Source: Deinococcus aerolatus
Lineage (GTDB): Bacteria > Deinococcota > Deinococci > Deinococcales > Deinococcaceae
Direction: 5' to 3'
Assembly (NCBI RefSeq): GCF_014647055.1
Contig: NZ_BMOL01000006.1
Span: 124,001-188,000 of the forward strand
Length of the DNA stretch: 64,000 nucleotides
In this document: piece after piece, positions 50,831 through 61,501 of the stretch
Layout: each line of letters starts with the position of its first letter
Numbering within the stretch: position 1 is the first letter of the stretch
Position numbers and translations under genes: made by a program
The notes under the pieces: generated by a model
Told to the model about the DNA's origin: nothing
What the model saw: only the letters and a program-made list of their open reading frames with translations
Database searches by the model: none

Positions 50831-52960
50831 TCAGTCCGCCGCGCTCTCACTCCTTACGGACGCCGCGTGCAGCGTGATTGGTGTGCCGTTCACGGCCGCG
50901 TTGCCCGTCAGGGCGTCCACCCGGCGCGTGTCGGTCAGATCGTTGAGGCTGACGCCGGCATGCTGGGTGGCCACGGCCAGGCGCACGCCCGCGCGCGAGT
51001 GACCATAGCCGTGCGGCAGGCTGGCCACGCCGGGCATCAGCGTGTCGGTCAGTTCCAGCGGCACGGTCACCGCGCCCACGCGCGAGCGCACCACCACGTC
51101 CTGCCCGTCCTCCAGTCCGGCGGCGTCGGCGGGGTTGAGCTGCAGCGTGCAGCGGCCCGGCCCGCGCATCAGCCGGGGCGTGTTGTGCATCCAAGAATTG
51201 TTGCTGCGAAGCTGCCGACGCCCGATCAGCACCAGGGGCGGGGGCGTGACATCCAGCGCCGCCTCCAGCCGGGACAGATCGGCCAGCATCGGCGCGGGGG
51301 CGAGGTTGACGCGGCCAGAGGCGGTCAGCAGGCGCCCAGGAAAACACGGTTGTAGCGGACCGTAATCGACGCCGTGCGGGTTGGCCTTCAGTTCCTCCAG
51401 ACTGGTGTTGTAGGGGCCATGGCGCAGCCCCAGGTTCAGCTTCTCTTCCGGCGTGCTGCCGGCCTTGCCGGTCAAACGCTCGGCCAGGCCCATGAAAATC
51501 TGGTGATCGAACCGCTGGTACTCCGCAATTGGAAAGACCGGCAGTGAGTAACGCGCCGTATTCTGGACCGCCAGCAGGTGAAATGTGACGTCGTAGTGCG
51601 CGACCTCCAGTCCGAAGGCCGGCGGCAGGATCACGTGGGCGTGGCGGGTGGTCTCGTTCAGGTAGGGATCAATGCTGACCATGAAGTCCAGCGTTGCGAG
51701 CGCGGCGTCCAGGGCCGCGCCGTCTGCAGTGGACAGCACCGGATTGCCGGCCACCGTCACCAGCGCGCGGATCTGCCCGTCACCGGGGGTGGTGATCTCC
51801 TCTGCCATGGTGACGTTGGGCAGTTCGCCGTCAAATTCGGGCAGGCCGCGCACGCGCGAGGCGAAGCGTCCGTGATAGACCGCGCCCTTCCTGGCCCGCT
51901 GCAGCAGATCGTAGGCGGGCCGGGTAAACATCGCACCGCCCTCCGCGTCCAGGTGGCCGGTCACGGCATTCAGGACATTGATCAGCCACTGCGACAGCCC
52001 ACCGAATTCCTGAATGCTCAGGCCGATGCGTCCGTAGGCCACGGCGCGCTCGGCGGCAGCGAAGTCGCGCGCCAGCGTGCGGATGGTGTCGGCGGAAACG
52101 CCCGTCAATCCTTCCACACATTCTGGCGTGAAGGCTGCGGCAGCATCGCGCACGTCGTCCAGTCCGTCTGTGAAGTCGGCCAGGTGGCCCAGCCGCTCCA
52201 GTCCTTCCGCGAAGATCACGTTCAGCAGCGCCAGCAGCAGGTAAGCGTCGGTGCCGGGACGGATGAAATGGAAGTCCGTGGCGTGGTCGGCGCTCTCGGT
52301 ACGGCGGGGGTCCAGCAGCACCACACGTCCCCCCCGGTCGCGGATGGCCTTCAGGCGGCCCCGCACGTCCGGCGCGGTCATGATGCTGCCGTTGCTGGCC
52401 AGGGGATTGGCCCCCATCATCAGCATAAAATCGGTGCGGTCGATGTCGGGGATGGGCATTAAAAACGGGTGGCCGAACATCTCCGCGCCTGCGAAGTGGT
52501 GCGGCAGCTGGTCAATACTGGTGGCCGTGAAGCGGTTGCGGCTGCCGATGGCCCGGACCAGCCCGCCCGCCGAGAGCAGCGTGCCGCTGTTGTGGACGCT
52601 GGGGTTGCCCTGAAAGGTGGCCACCGCGTCCGCGCCGTGCGTCCCGCGCACCTCCTGCAGACGCGCTGATACGTAATCCAGCGCCTCTTCCCAGTCCATC
52701 TCAACCCAGGTGTCGCCGCTTCGCCGCATGGGGCGCTTGAGGCGGTCCGGGTCCGAGTGCAGGTCCGGCAGCGCCGTGCCCTTGGGGCAGATGTGGCCCT
52801 TGCTCAGCGGATCAAGGGGATCGCCGCGCAGGTCCGTGACCCGGCCGCCCTGAACGGTGATCTGCAGGCCGCAGATGGCCTCACACAGGTTGCAGGCGCG
52901 GAAGTACACACCGTCTGCAGGCAGGGGGGCGGCGGCGGAAACAGGGATGGGGTGGGTCAT
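50831..52960 (-). CDS. Molybdopterin oxidoreductase (DMSO reductase family)
   Basis: 709 aa. The start MTHPIPVS is chosen because GGAGG lies nine bases before it. An N-terminal [4Fe-4S] site is formed by C23, C26, C30 and C58 (CNLCEAIC ... GHICPKG). Molybdopterin-binding regions include MLMMGANPLASNGSIMTAPDVRGRLKAIRDRGGRVVLLDPRRTESA and, at the C-terminus, the molydopterin dinucleotide-binding domain (NSWMHNTPRLMRG ... VASLPHGYGHS). No Tat twin-arginine signal is present, so it is cytoplasmic. Substrate and redox partner are unknown; it resembles formate dehydrogenase/assimilatory reductase-like proteins of this genus. It diverges from the pentose transporter. Confidence 0.88.
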   Translation of the reverse strand: MTHPIPVSAAAPLPADGVYFRACNLCEAICGLQITVQGGRVTDLRGDPLDPLSKGHICPKGTALPDLHSDPDRLKRPMRRSGDTWVEMDWEEALDYVSARLQEVRGTHGADAVATFQGNPSVHNSGTLLSAGGLVRAIGSRNRFTATSIDQLPHHFAGAEMFGHPFLMPIPDIDRTDFMLMMGANPLASNGSIMTAPDVRGRLKAIRDRGGRVVLLDPRRTESADHATDFHFIRPGTDAYLLLALLNVIFAEGLERLGHLADFTDGLDDVRDAAAAFTPECVEGLTGVSADTIRTLARDFAAAERAVAYGRIGLSIQEFGGLSQWLINVLNAVTGHLDAEGGAMFTRPAYDLLQRARKGAVYHGRFASRVRGLPEFDGELPNVTMAEEITTPGDGQIRALVTVAGNPVLSTADGAALDAALATLDFMVSIDPYLNETTRHAHVILPPAFGLEVAHYDVTFHLLAVQNTARYSLPVFPIAEYQRFDHQIFMGLAERLTGKAGSTPEEKLNLGLRHGPYNTSLEELKANPHGVDYGPLQPCFPGRLLTASGRVNLAPAPMLADLSRLEAALDVTPPPLVLIGRRQLRSNNSWMHNTPRLMRGPGRCTLQLNPADAAGLEDGQDVVVRSRVGAVTVPLELTDTLMPGVASLPHGYGHSRAGVRLAVATQHAGVSLNDLTDTRRVDALTGNAAVNGTPITLHAASVRSESAAD

Positions 52961-53083
52961 GGGCAGGAACCTCCGGGAGTTGTAATGTGCCCGCAGTGTG
53001 CCATATGAACGGCGGCCCAGCGCCCACACGCGCCCCTGGTCGGGGCTGCAGACGGTGCACCGCGCCCGGCAGGGCCAATAGCA

Positions 53084-53095
53084 GAAATCGATTTC
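53084..53095 (+). promoter_or_regulatory. LacI-type operator before the pentose ABC operon
   Basis: GAAATCGATTTC is a perfect 12-bp palindrome of the usual LacI-family type (central CG). An identical copy lies before xylA at 60303-60314. In both places it ends three bases before an ATG (53099 here). The LacI-type regulator at 59160 is the natural ligand. Confidence 0.75.
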
Positions 53096-53266
53096 GTTAT
53101 GGCTGTTTCTGTGTTATGGTCAGGGCAAGGAAAAACTGCTGTGCCGGGCTGTCCGCGTTGTCGCGTCCCTCGCCTCTCGCTGTGTGCTGGAGACTGCCGT
53201 GCCGATCTGGAATGTTATCCAACTCGTGGATGCCAAGCGCCGCCTGTGGTCACGGGCGGGGGCCAC

Positions 53267-54784
53267 TTGACGGCGGTGCCGGCCGTCGCCTTCCGGAGCG
53301 TCACCAAGGCCTTCGGCCCGGTGGAGGTTCTGCACGGCGTGACCTTTGACATCGGGTCCGGTGAAATCCACGCCCTGATCGGCGAGAACGGCGCAGGCAA
53401 GAGCACGCTGATGAAGATCCTGGGCGGCTATCAGCCCCAGAGTTCCGGCGAGATCGTGCTGGACGGTCAGCCTGTCACCTTCCGCAGCAGCCGCGAGGCC
53501 GAGGCGCAGGGCGTGGTCCTGATCCACCAGGAATTCAACCTGGCCGATGACCTGAGCGTGGCGCAGAACGTCTTTCTGGGCCGGGAACTGGGGGGCGCCC
53601 TGCTGGACGACACCGGAATGAATCGGCAGGCGCAGGCCGCCCTGGCACGGCTGGACGTGCAGCTGGATCCACGGATGCGCGTGCGTGACCTGAGCGTGCC
53701 GCAAAAGCAGCTGGTCGAGATTGCCAAGGCGCTGTCCAGAAACGCCCGTGTGCTGGTGATGGACGAGCCGACGGCCACGCTGACCCGCCGCGAAACCGAC
53801 GTGCTGTTCGCCCTGATCCGCCGCCTGCGCGACGACGGCGTGACGGTGCTGTACATCAGCCACAAACTTGATGAGGTGCAGGCGCTGGCCGACGCGGTGA
53901 CGGTGCTGCGGGACGGCGCCGTGGTGTTCAGCGGCCCGGCAGCCGGCAGGACGCCGCATGATCTGGCCAACCTGATGGTGGGCCGGGAACTGGAAGAGAT
54001 GTTCCCGGACAAGGGGCGGCCCACCAGAACCGAGGCGCTGCATGTTGGGGGGCTGGACGTTCCCGGCTGGGCACACGACATCACGTTTACCTTGCAGGCG
54101 GGCGAGGTGCTGGGCTTTGCCGGACTGGTGGGTGCGGGGCGCACCGAACTGTTCGAGGGCCTGCTGGGGCTGCGCCGCCACACGGTCCGGCAGGTGCGCG
54201 TGGCGGGCCGCCCCACCCGCATCGACAGCCCGGGCAGGGCGGCCCGCGCGGGCGTCGTGTACCTCAGCGAGGACCGCAAGGGCAAGGGCCTGCTGGTAAA
54301 CGCCCTGCTGCGGCCCAACCTCACGCTGATGACGCTGCAGCAGTACGCACGGCCCCTGCTGGACATCCGCGCGGAGACGCGGGCGCTGGAACGGGCGGTG
54401 ACCACCTACGGCGTCCGCACCGGGCGGCTGGACGTGCCAGCCAGCGCCCTTTCGGGCGGCAACCAGCAGAAGCTGGCGCTGGCCCGCATTCTGGAGGTGG
54501 ACCCCGATGTGATTGTGCTGGATGAGCCGACGCGCGGCGTGGACGTGGGCGCCAAGCGCGAGATCTACCTGCTGATTCAGGCGCTGGCACAGGCCGGCAA
54601 GGGCGTCATCGTGATCTCGAGCGAGCTGACCGAGCTGCTGGGCCTGTGCCAGCGCCTGCTGGTGGTGCGCGAGGGCCGCGTCGCGGGGGACCTGAGCGGC
54701 GATGAGCTGACCGAGCAGGAAGTGATTCAGTACGCCACCGGTTTGAAAGCCCGCGCGCCCGCCCTGGAGGCTGCCCCCAGATGA
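53267..54784 (+). CDS. Sugar ABC transporter ATPase, two ABC domains (RbsA/XylG type)
   Basis: About 505 aa with two fused ABC cassettes. First: [30 protein letters not shown] (degenerate signature), [11 protein letters not shown]. Second: [14 protein letters not shown] (Walker A variant without GKS/T, normal for this family), [32 protein letters not shown]. The start is uncertain: TTG at 53267 or GTG at 53276 fit the family, while the frame is open in phase to ATG 53099, which sits three bases after the operator and would add 56 Cys-rich residues. Its stop overlaps the permease ATG. Xylose is the likely sugar because the operon shares an operator with xylA. Confidence 0.88.
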   Translation: MTAVPAVAFRSVTKAFGPVEVLHGVTFDIGSGEIHALIGENGAGKSTLMKILGGYQPQSSGEIVLDGQPVTFRSSREAEAQGVVLIHQEFNLADDLSVAQNVFLGRELGGALLDDTGMNRQAQAALARLDVQLDPRMRVRDLSVPQKQLVEIAKALSRNARVLVMDEPTATLTRRETDVLFALIRRLRDDGVTVLYISHKLDEVQALADAVTVLRDGAVVFSGPAAGRTPHDLANLMVGRELEEMFPDKGRPTRTEALHVGGLDVPGWAHDITFTLQAGEVLGFAGLVGAGRTELFEGLLGLRRHTVRQVRVAGRPTRIDSPGRAARAGVVYLSEDRKGKGLLVNALLRPNLTLMTLQQYARPLLDIRAETRALERAVTTYGVRTGRLDVPASALSGGNQQKLALARILEVDPDVIVLDEPTRGVDVGAKREIYLLIQALAQAGKGVIVISSELTELLGLCQRLLVVREGRVAGDLSGDELTEQEVIQYATGLKARAPALEAAPR

Positions 54785-55782
54785 CCGAACCTTCTGCCCG
54801 GACCGTCAACCCCACTGCCCGCCCGCCGCTGCTGTCGCGGCTGGGCAGCCTGGGCCCGCTGCTGGGCCTGCTGGCGCTGATGATCGTGGCCACGGCCCTG
54901 AACAGCGACTTTCTGACCGTCTCCAACCTGTCGAACGTGCTGACCCGCGCCTCGTTTATCGGCATCATCGCGGTGGGCGCGACGTTCGTGATCATCTCGG
55001 GCGGGATCGACCTGTCGGTGGGTTCAATGGCCGCCCTGATCGCCGGTTCGATGATCCTGATCATGAATGCGCTGGGCGGGACCGGCGGCGGCGCGGGCGT
55101 GATCGCGGTGGGGATGCTGTGCGCGCTGGCCATCGGGGCCGGGGCCGGGCTGCTGCACGGCACGTTTATCGCGCGGGGCCGCATCGAGCCGTTCATCGTC
55201 ACGCTGGGAACGCTGGGCATCTACCGCGCCGTCCTCACCTACCTGTCGGAAGGCGGCAGCATCTCGCTGAACAACACCCTGAGCGACGCCTACAGTCCGG
55301 TGTACTACGGCAAGCTGCTGGGCGTGCCGGTGCCGATCGTGATCTTCGCGGTGGTGGCGCTGCTCGGCGGGCTGATCCTGAACCGCACCCGTTACGGGCG
55401 CTACGTGCAGGCCATCGGCAGCAACGAGCAGGTGGCAAGGTACGCCGCCGTGGACGTTAACCGCGTCAAGGTCATCACCTACATGATCCAGGGCATCTGC
55501 GTGGCGCTGGCCACCCTGCTGTACGTGCCGCGACTGGGCAGCGCCAGCCCCAGCACCGGCATCTTGTGGGAGCTGGAAGCGATTGCGGCGGTGATCATCG
55601 GCGGCACGGCGCTCAAGGGGGGTTCCGGACGTATCTGGGGCACCGTGGTAGGGGCCATGCTGCTGCTGAGCATCGAGAACGTGCTGAACCTGACCTCGGT
55701 CATCAGCGTGTACCTGAACGCTGCCGTGCAGGGCGTCGTGATTATCGTGGTGGCCTTCTTGCAACGCGGCAAGCGGTCATGA
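54781..55782 (+). CDS. Sugar ABC transporter permease (RbsC/XylH type)
   Basis: 333 aa, normal for the family, with about nine hydrophobic helices. Signatures are [53 protein letters not shown], and [63 protein letters not shown] is typical of ribose/xylose permeases. It follows the ATPase with an ATGA overlap and precedes the binding-protein gene by about 150 bases. Confidence 0.92.
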   Translation: MTEPSARTVNPTARPPLLSRLGSLGPLLGLLALMIVATALNSDFLTVSNLSNVLTRASFIGIIAVGATFVIISGGIDLSVGSMAALIAGSMILIMNALGGTGGGAGVIAVGMLCALAIGAGAGLLHGTFIARGRIEPFIVTLGTLGIYRAVLTYLSEGGSISLNNTLSDAYSPVYYGKLLGVPVPIVIFAVVALLGGLILNRTRYGRYVQAIGSNEQVARYAAVDVNRVKVITYMIQGICVALATLLYVPRLGSASPSTGILWELEAIAAVIIGGTALKGGSGRIWGTVVGAMLLLSIENVLNLTSVISVYLNAAVQGVVIIVVAFLQRGKRS

Positions 55783-55931
55783 ACGGGCCTGCGCCCCTCC
55801 GGGCCGCCTTCAGCCGCCCTGATCTCCTCTGTCCACGCCCCACCGGGCCGCCCACCGGGCCCGCCCGCATTCTGACCGCGCCGCGTTCCGTCGTTCGCCC
55901 CACCCGGCACCCGCCTTCCAAGGAGTCCACC

Positions 55932-56885
55932 ATGTCCCAGACCATGAAAACACTCGCGGTTCTCTCGCTCTCGCTGCTGGCGTCCGCCGCGCTGGCCCAG
56001 ACCAAACAGGTGATGGGAGTCTCGATTCCCTCGGCGGACCACGGCTGGACGGGCGGCGTGGTGTACTGGGCCAACGAAACCAAAAAAGAGCTGGAAAAGA
56101 TGTATCCGGGCCTGACCGTGATCGTGAAGACCGCCAAGGACGCCAACGAGCAGGCCAACCAGATTCAGGACATGTTGACGGTCAACAAGATCAACGCGCT
56201 GGTGATCCTGCCGCAGGAGAGTGCGCCGCTGACCCGCCCCGTGGCCAACCTCAAGAACAAGGGCGTGTTCACAGTGGTGGTGGACCGCGCCCTGACCGAT
56301 CCCAAGGCCCAGGATGCCTACGTAGCCGGAGACAATCCGGGCCTGGGCCGGGTCAGCGGTGAGTACGTGGGCAAGACGCTGGGCGGCAAGGGCAACGTGG
56401 TGGTGCTGCGCGGTATTGCCACGGTGATCGACAACCAGCGCGTGGACGCTTTCGAGAAGGTCATGAAGGACAAGTACCCGGGCATCAAGATTCTGGACAA
56501 GCAGTACGCCAACTGGAACCGCGACGACGGCTTCAAGGTCATGCAGGACTACCTGACCCGTTTTCCCAAGATCGACGCCGTGTGGGCGCAGGACGATGAC
56601 ATCGCCGTGGGGGTGCTGAAGGCCATCGAACAGGCCGGGCGCAAGGACATCAAGTTCGTGCTGGGCGGCGCGGGCATGAAGGAAATGATCAAGAAGGTGC
56701 AGGACGGCGACCCGCTGATCACCGCCGACGTGACGTACCCCCCCAACATGATCCGCGACGCCATGTTGCTGACGGCCAAATCCCGTATGACGGGGGCTGC
56801 CATGCCCAAGACCACCATCATCCCCAGCGTGCTGGTGACCAAGGCCAACGCCGCCAAGTATTACTTCCCGAATTCACCGTTCTAG
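55932..56885 (+). CDS. Periplasmic sugar-binding protein (RbsB/XylF type)
   Basis: 317 aa with signal peptide [29 protein letters not shown] precedes the ATG at 55932; the frame to the left is a shadow. The peripla_BP_4 pattern is visible: [58 protein letters not shown], then [27 protein letters not shown] and the [13 protein letters not shown] region resemble ribose/xylose-type proteins. It completes the ATPase-permease-binding protein operon; the gene order puts it last. Confidence 0.92.
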   Translation: MSQTMKTLAVLSLSLLASAALAQTKQVMGVSIPSADHGWTGGVVYWANETKKELEKMYPGLTVIVKTAKDANEQANQIQDMLTVNKINALVILPQESAPLTRPVANLKNKGVFTVVVDRALTDPKAQDAYVAGDNPGLGRVSGEYVGKTLGGKGNVVVLRGIATVIDNQRVDAFEKVMKDKYPGIKILDKQYANWNRDDGFKVMQDYLTRFPKIDAVWAQDDDIAVGVLKAIEQAGRKDIKFVLGGAGMKEMIKKVQDGDPLITADVTYPPNMIRDAMLLTAKSRMTGAAMPKTTIIPSVLVTKANAAKYYFPNSPF

Positions 56886-57005
56886 CTTCAGCCCGCTGAC
56901 CTCACCCTGCCCAGCGCTGGGGCCGGGCCGCCGACGGCTTCCCTGCCCCCGCTCTCTCATCTCACGCCGCATGACCCCATGGTGGCCCGGAGGCACCCCA
57001 GACCC

Positions 57006-58013
57006 ATGCCCAGACCTGTCACGTTATTCACCGGCCAGTGGGCCGATCTGCCGCTGGCCGAACTCGCGCCGCTGGCCCGCACGATGGGCTTCGACGGCCT
57101 GGAACTGGCCTGCTGGGGCGATCACTTCGATGTGCAGCGGGCGCTGAAAGAGGACGGTTACGCCGACAGCGTCCGCGAACTGCTCGCAAGACATGACCTT
57201 GGGCTTCACGCCATCGGCAACCACCTGGTGGGTCAGGCCGTGTGTGATCCCATCGACGAGCGGCACAAAGCCATCCTTCCCGCCCACGTCTGGGGCGACG
57301 GCGATCCCGAGGGCGTGCGCGGGCGAGCGGCGCAGGAGATCATCGACACCGGCAGGGCCGCCCGCAAGCTCGGGGTGGATGTCGTGACCGGCTTTACCGG
57401 GTCCAGCATCTGGCACAGCCTCTACGCCTTCCCGCCCACCGATCAGGCGTACTGGGAGCGCGGCTACGCGGACTTTGCCCGGCGCTTCACCCCCATCCTG
57501 GACGCCTTCGCGGAGGTGGACGTGAACTTCGCGCTGGAGGTCCATCCCACCGAGATCGCTTTCGACACGGCCAGCGCCGCCCGCGCGCTGGAGGCGCTGG
57601 GCCACCATCCGCGCTTCGGCTTCAACTATGACCCCAGCCACCTGGCGTACCAGGGCGTGGACTATGTGGGCTTTATTCGCCGCTTCCCAAAGCGCATCTT
57701 CCACGTCCACATCAAGGACGTGTGGTGGGGCCACGGCAGCGGCGAGGTGGGCGTGTTCGGCGGCCACACCACCTTCGGCGACGGCCGGCGCTTCTGGGAT
57801 TTCCGCTCGGTGGGGCGCGGCGACGTGCGGTTCGAGGAGATCATCGTGGCGCTGCACGACGTCGGCTACGCCGGGCCCCTCAGCATCGAGTGGGAGGACG
57901 CCCGCATGGACCGGGTGGCCGGCGCCACCGAGAGCGCGGCGTACACGCGCCGCCTGGACTTCCCGCCGTCGGACGTGGTGTTCGACGACGCCTTTGCCAG
58001 GGAGGAGACGTGA
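57006..58013 (+). CDS. Sugar phosphate isomerase/epimerase-like TIM barrel
   Basis: 335 aa AP-endonuclease-2-like barrel. [15 protein letters not shown] is the first metal/substrate region, [68 protein letters not shown] carries the metal ligands (Glu, Asp, His, His), and [11 protein letters not shown] supplies the last Glu. ATG 57006 has GGAGG about 12 bases earlier; ATG 56979 lies before that site and is less likely. It overlaps the next gene by GTGA. This pair (isomerase plus Gfo/Idh/MocA) occurs in inositol- and unusual-sugar pathways, so the operon may handle more than xylose. Confidence 0.85.
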   Translation: MPRPVTLFTGQWADLPLAELAPLARTMGFDGLELACWGDHFDVQRALKEDGYADSVRELLARHDLGLHAIGNHLVGQAVCDPIDERHKAILPAHVWGDGDPEGVRGRAAQEIIDTGRAARKLGVDVVTGFTGSSIWHSLYAFPPTDQAYWERGYADFARRFTPILDAFAEVDVNFALEVHPTEIAFDTASAARALEALGHHPRFGFNYDPSHLAYQGVDYVGFIRRFPKRIFHVHIKDVWWGHGSGEVGVFGGHTTFGDGRRFWDFRSVGRGDVRFEEIIVALHDVGYAGPLSIEWEDARMDRVAGATESAAYTRRLDFPPSDVVFDDAFAREET

Positions 58014-59158
58014 GCGCCCATCAGCGCCCCATCCGGCTGGCCATGGTGGGCGGCGGGCAGGACGCCTTTATCGGGGCGGTTCACCGGCACGCGGCGGCGC
58101 TGGACGGACGCTACGTGCTGGTGGCCGGGGCGCTGTCCAGCACGCCTGAGCGCTCCAGGGCGTCGGGGGCGGCACTGGGCCTGCCGCCGGAGCGCAGCTA
58201 CGGCACGTGGCAGGAGCTGCTGGCCGGTGAACGGCAGCGGGAGGATGGGGCGGAGATCATCAGCGTCGTCACGCCCAACCATCTGCATTTCCCGGTGGCG
58301 CTGGCGGCCGTTCAGGCCGGATTTCACGTGATCTGCGACAAGCCACTGGTGCCCACGCTGAAGGAGGCCCAGGAACTAGAAGCAGCGGTGAGGCAGGCTG
58401 GAACCGCCTTTGCCGTCACCTACAACTACTCCGGCTACCCGATGATCCGACAGGCCCGCGAGATGGTGCGGCAGGGCCGGCTGGGCGACGTCCGCAAGGT
58501 GATTGTGGAGTACCACCAGGGCTGGCTCGCCACCCGGCAAACCGGCAAGCAGGCCGAGTGGCGCACCGATCCGGCCCGCAACGGCCCCGCCGGGGCGCTG
58601 GGCGACATCGGCACCCACGCCGAGCAACTGGCGACGTTCGTGAGCGGACTGGCGCTGGAGGAGGTGGCCGCCGAGCTGACCGCCTTCGTGCCGGGCCGCC
58701 CCCTGGACGACGACGCCAGCATGCTGCTGCGTTTTGAAGGTGGTGCCAGGGGTGTGCTGACCGTCTCACAGATCGAGATTGGCCGCGAGAATGACCTGCG
58801 CCTGTCGGTGTTTGGCAGCGCGGGCAGCCTGAGCTGGCGGCAGGAAGACCCCAACCATCTCGTCTACGATCAGCTGGACGCCCCCCGGCAGATCCTGACG
58901 CGCGGTGGGCCAGGGACAGGCGAGGCGGCCGGCGCCATGACCCGCCTGCCGGCGGGCCACCCGGAAGCATTTATCGAGGCGTTCGCCAACATCTACCGCG
59001 CCGTGGCCGACGACCTGGCGGCGCGGGACCGGGGAGAGAACATCACACCCGACTACCCCACCGTCAGAGACGGCGTGCAGGGAGTGGCGTTCATGACGCG
59101 GGTGCTGGAAAGCGCGGCGGGGGGCGGCGTCTGGGTCAGCTTCAAGGGCCGGGCCTGA
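58010..59158 (+). CDS. Gfo/Idh/MocA-family oxidoreductase
   Basis: 382 aa NAD(P)-dependent sugar dehydrogenase-like protein. The GTG start overlaps the preceding stop (GTGA) and has GGAGGAGAC before it. The Rossmann motif is unusual: [49 protein letters not shown] is the conserved EKP-like segment (here CDKPL), where Lys is catalytic. [19 protein letters not shown] contains the His of the active site. Possible activities are inositol, glucose or xylose dehydrogenation. It is one base from the LacI-type regulator gene. Confidence 0.88.
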   Translation: MSAHQRPIRLAMVGGGQDAFIGAVHRHAAALDGRYVLVAGALSSTPERSRASGAALGLPPERSYGTWQELLAGERQREDGAEIISVVTPNHLHFPVALAAVQAGFHVICDKPLVPTLKEAQELEAAVRQAGTAFAVTYNYSGYPMIRQAREMVRQGRLGDVRKVIVEYHQGWLATRQTGKQAEWRTDPARNGPAGALGDIGTHAEQLATFVSGLALEEVAAELTAFVPGRPLDDDASMLLRFEGGARGVLTVSQIEIGRENDLRLSVFGSAGSLSWRQEDPNHLVYDQLDAPRQILTRGGPGTGEAAGAMTRLPAGHPEAFIEAFANIYRAVADDLAARDRGENITPDYPTVRDGVQGVAFMTRVLESAAGGGVWVSFKGRA

Positions 59159-59159
59159 C

Positions 59160-60206
59160 GTGAGACCGCCGGACACCGGGCGCGTCAGTATCCGGGAGGT
59201 GGCCGCCGCGTCGGGCGTCAGCACCGCCACGGTGTCCAAGGTCCTGTCCGGCCGCGCCGAGTATCCAGTGCGGGCCGAGACGGCCCAGCGGGTCAGAAAG
59301 GTGGCACTGGAGCTGGGTTACGTGCCGGACGTGGCCGCCCGCAACCTGCGAACGCGCCAGACCGGTCAGCTGGGCGTGGTGCTGGAGGCCGTGGGCTCGT
59401 CGGAACCCGACAGCCTGCTGGGCGGTCCGGTGGCGGGCCGGGCGGTCTCGCGCACCTTCGACGGCGCGATCATGGCTGGCCTCAGCGGCGCGGCGCGGGA
59501 ACTGGGCGTGCCGGCCCTGGTGGTGTATCCCGGCAGCGCGGGGCTGGCACACCCGTATCTGGACGGGCGGGTGGACGGCCTGCTGGTCAGCTGCGACCCG
59601 CTGCGCGGCCACGACCTGCTGCACCGTCTGATGGGGGCGGCGCTGCCGGTGGTGGCGTTGTGGAGCGCACGGGTCCCCCCCGGTATGGGCGCGGCCGACG
59701 CCGATCACGCCGGCGGCGCGGCCCTGGCTGTGGGTCACCTGCTGGACCTGGGCCACACCCACATTGCCTTTTACGGCGGCGGGCAGGCCAGCGGCGTCGA
59801 GCACTTCCAGCGCCGGGAACAGGGTTACCAGGAAGCGATGATTGCTGCCGGTCTTCCACCGGTGGCCGCCGTGCACGACGGTGACCTGCTGGTGCAGGCG
59901 GTCAGGCAGGGCCAGATCAGCGCGGTGTTTGCCGAAACCGACCTGGGCGCGGCGGCCGCGTTCCAGGCCCTGAACCGGGCCGGGCTGCGGGTGCCGCAGG
60001 ACGTGTCTCTGATGGGCTTCGACGACATCCAGGGCGCGGAATTCATCGCGGGCGGCCTGAGCACGGTGTACCATCCGGCAGCCGAGATGGCCGCCGAGGG
60101 CGTGCGGCTGCTGCTGGCCCAGCTGGCCGGACACGCCCCACGACAGGTGCAGTTGCCCACCCACTTGGTGCTGCGCCACAGCACCCAGACCTATCCTGGC
60201 CGCTAG
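59160..60206 (+). CDS. LacI-family transcriptional regulator of the pentose cluster
   Basis: 348 aa. The HTH at about 5-30 ([37 protein letters not shown]) is LacI type, and the hinge follows ([21 protein letters not shown]). The periplasmic-binding-like effector domain covers 65-345, with [29 protein letters not shown] and [38 protein letters not shown]. The GTG start is one base after the preceding stop. It lies between the transporter/dehydrogenase genes and xylAB, each half headed by an identical GAAATCGATTTC operator, so it probably represses both and is relieved by a sugar. Confidence 0.92.
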   Translation: MRPPDTGRVSIREVAAASGVSTATVSKVLSGRAEYPVRAETAQRVRKVALELGYVPDVAARNLRTRQTGQLGVVLEAVGSSEPDSLLGGPVAGRAVSRTFDGAIMAGLSGAARELGVPALVVYPGSAGLAHPYLDGRVDGLLVSCDPLRGHDLLHRLMGAALPVVALWSARVPPGMGAADADHAGGAALAVGHLLDLGHTHIAFYGGGQASGVEHFQRREQGYQEAMIAAGLPPVAAVHDGDLLVQAVRQGQISAVFAETDLGAAAAFQALNRAGLRVPQDVSLMGFDDIQGAEFIAGGLSTVYHPAAEMAAEGVRLLLAQLAGHAPRQVQLPTHLVLRHSTQTYPGR

Positions 60207-60302
60207 CGGCCGCCGCCCACTCCATTGACCGCCCACATCCATACCGCCCAGTCCCGCGGGTCAGGCGCAGACACCCCGCGTGGCCCGGGCCGTTCCGCCT
60301 AC

Positions 60303-60314
60303 GAAATCGATTTC
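60303..60314 (+). promoter_or_regulatory. LacI-type operator before xylA
   Basis: GAAATCGATTTC, identical to 53084-53095. Three bases later an ATG (60318) opens a six-codon frame MPQEQP that ends at TGA 60336-60338, overlapping the xylA ATG (60335) by ATGA and containing its CAGGAG ribosome binding site. Confidence 0.75.
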
Positions 60315-60334
60315 CTCATGCCCCAGGAGCAGCC

Positions 60335-61501
60335 ATGACGCCACTCAACCCCACCCCCGCAGACCGTTTCACCTTTGGCCTCTGGACCGTCGGCAACGTC
60401 GGACGCGACCCCTTCGGGGAACCCACCCGCCAGCCGATCAGTGCGCCCTATATCGTGCGCAAGCTGGCCGAACTGGGCGCGTCGGGTATCAACCTGCATG
60501 ACAACGATCTGGTGCCGCTCGGCGCCACCGCCGCCGAGCGCGACACCATCGTTTCGGACCTGCAAGCTGCCCTGGCTGAAACCGGGCTGAAGGTGCCGAT
60601 GGCCACCACGAACCTGTTCGGCGATCCAGCCTTCAAGGACGGGGCCTTTACCAGCGCTGACCGCCGCGTGCGGGCCTACGCGCTGCAAAAAACCATGCGC
60701 TCGATGGACCTGGGGGCCGAACTGGGCGCGCAGACCTACGTGTTCTGGGGGGGCCGGGAGGGCACCGAGGTGGACGCGGGCGGCAAGCTGATGGACGCGC
60801 TGGCGTGGTTCCGCGAGAGCCTCAACTTCCTGGCCGACTACTCTGAGGCACAGGGCTACGGCTACCGCTTCGCGCTGGAACCCAAGCCCAACGAGCCGCG
60901 CGCCGACATCTTCCTGCCCACGGTGGGCAGCGCCCTGGGCTTTATTCCCACGCTGGATAAGCCCGACCTGTTCGGCGTCAACCCGGAATTCGCGCACGAG
61001 ACGATGGCGGGCCTCAGCTTTCCGCACGCCCTGGCCCAGGCGCTGGACGCAGGCAAGCTGTTTCACGTCGACCTGAACGATCAGAAGATGGGCCGCTTTG
61101 ATCAGGACCTGCGCTTTGGTGCGGAGAACATCAAGAGCGCGTTTTTCACGGTGATGCTGCTGGAGGAGGGCGGCTACACCGGGCCGCTGCACTTCGATGC
61201 CCACGCCCTGCGCACCGAGGACGAGGCGGGCGTGTGGGCCTTTGCGCGCGGCTGCATGCGGACCTATCTGATCCTGAAAGACAAGGTGGCGCAGTTCCGC
61301 GCCGACGCCGAGATCACGGCGGCGCTGGAAGCCTACCGCGTCGAGGACACGGAGCTGGCCGCCCTGAGCCGCTTCTCGCCCGAGAATGCCGAGGCGCTCA
61401 AGAACCGTGAATTTGACCGCGAGGCGCTGGGCCGCCGCGGGCCGGGCCTCGAGGCGCTGGACCAGATGCTGATCGAACTGCTGATGGGCGTGCGGGCATG
61501 A
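60335..61501 (+). CDS. xylA: Xylose isomerase (short, actinobacterial-type)
   Basis: 388 aa, the class I size known from Streptomyces, Arthrobacter and Thermus. Converts D-xylose to D-xylulose. Catalytic His55 is in [12 protein letters not shown], with [17 protein letters not shown] at the N-terminus. Metal ligands are in [13 protein letters not shown] (E182, K184), [13 protein letters not shown], and [30 protein letters not shown] supplies the last. CAGGAGCAGCC precedes the ATG. It overlaps xylB by four bases and is preceded by the LacI-type operator. Confidence 0.97.
   Translation: MTPLNPTPADRFTFGLWTVGNVGRDPFGEPTRQPISAPYIVRKLAELGASGINLHDNDLVPLGATAAERDTIVSDLQAALAETGLKVPMATTNLFGDPAFKDGAFTSADRRVRAYALQKTMRSMDLGAELGAQTYVFWGGREGTEVDAGGKLMDALAWFRESLNFLADYSEAQGYGYRFALEPKPNEPRADIFLPTVGSALGFIPTLDKPDLFGVNPEFAHETMAGLSFPHALAQALDAGKLFHVDLNDQKMGRFDQDLRFGAENIKSAFFTVMLLEEGGYTGPLHFDAHALRTEDEAGVWAFARGCMRTYLILKDKVAQFRADAEITAALEAYRVEDTELAALSRFSPENAEALKNREFDREALGRRGPGLEALDQMLIELLMGVRA

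Noticed and set aside
53099..53266. 56-residue Cys-rich N-terminal extension of the pentose transporter ATPase
   Set aside because: RbsA-type ATPases begin a few residues before the VTKAFG strand. The in-phase ATG three bases after the operator keeps it possible, so it is mentioned but not adopted.
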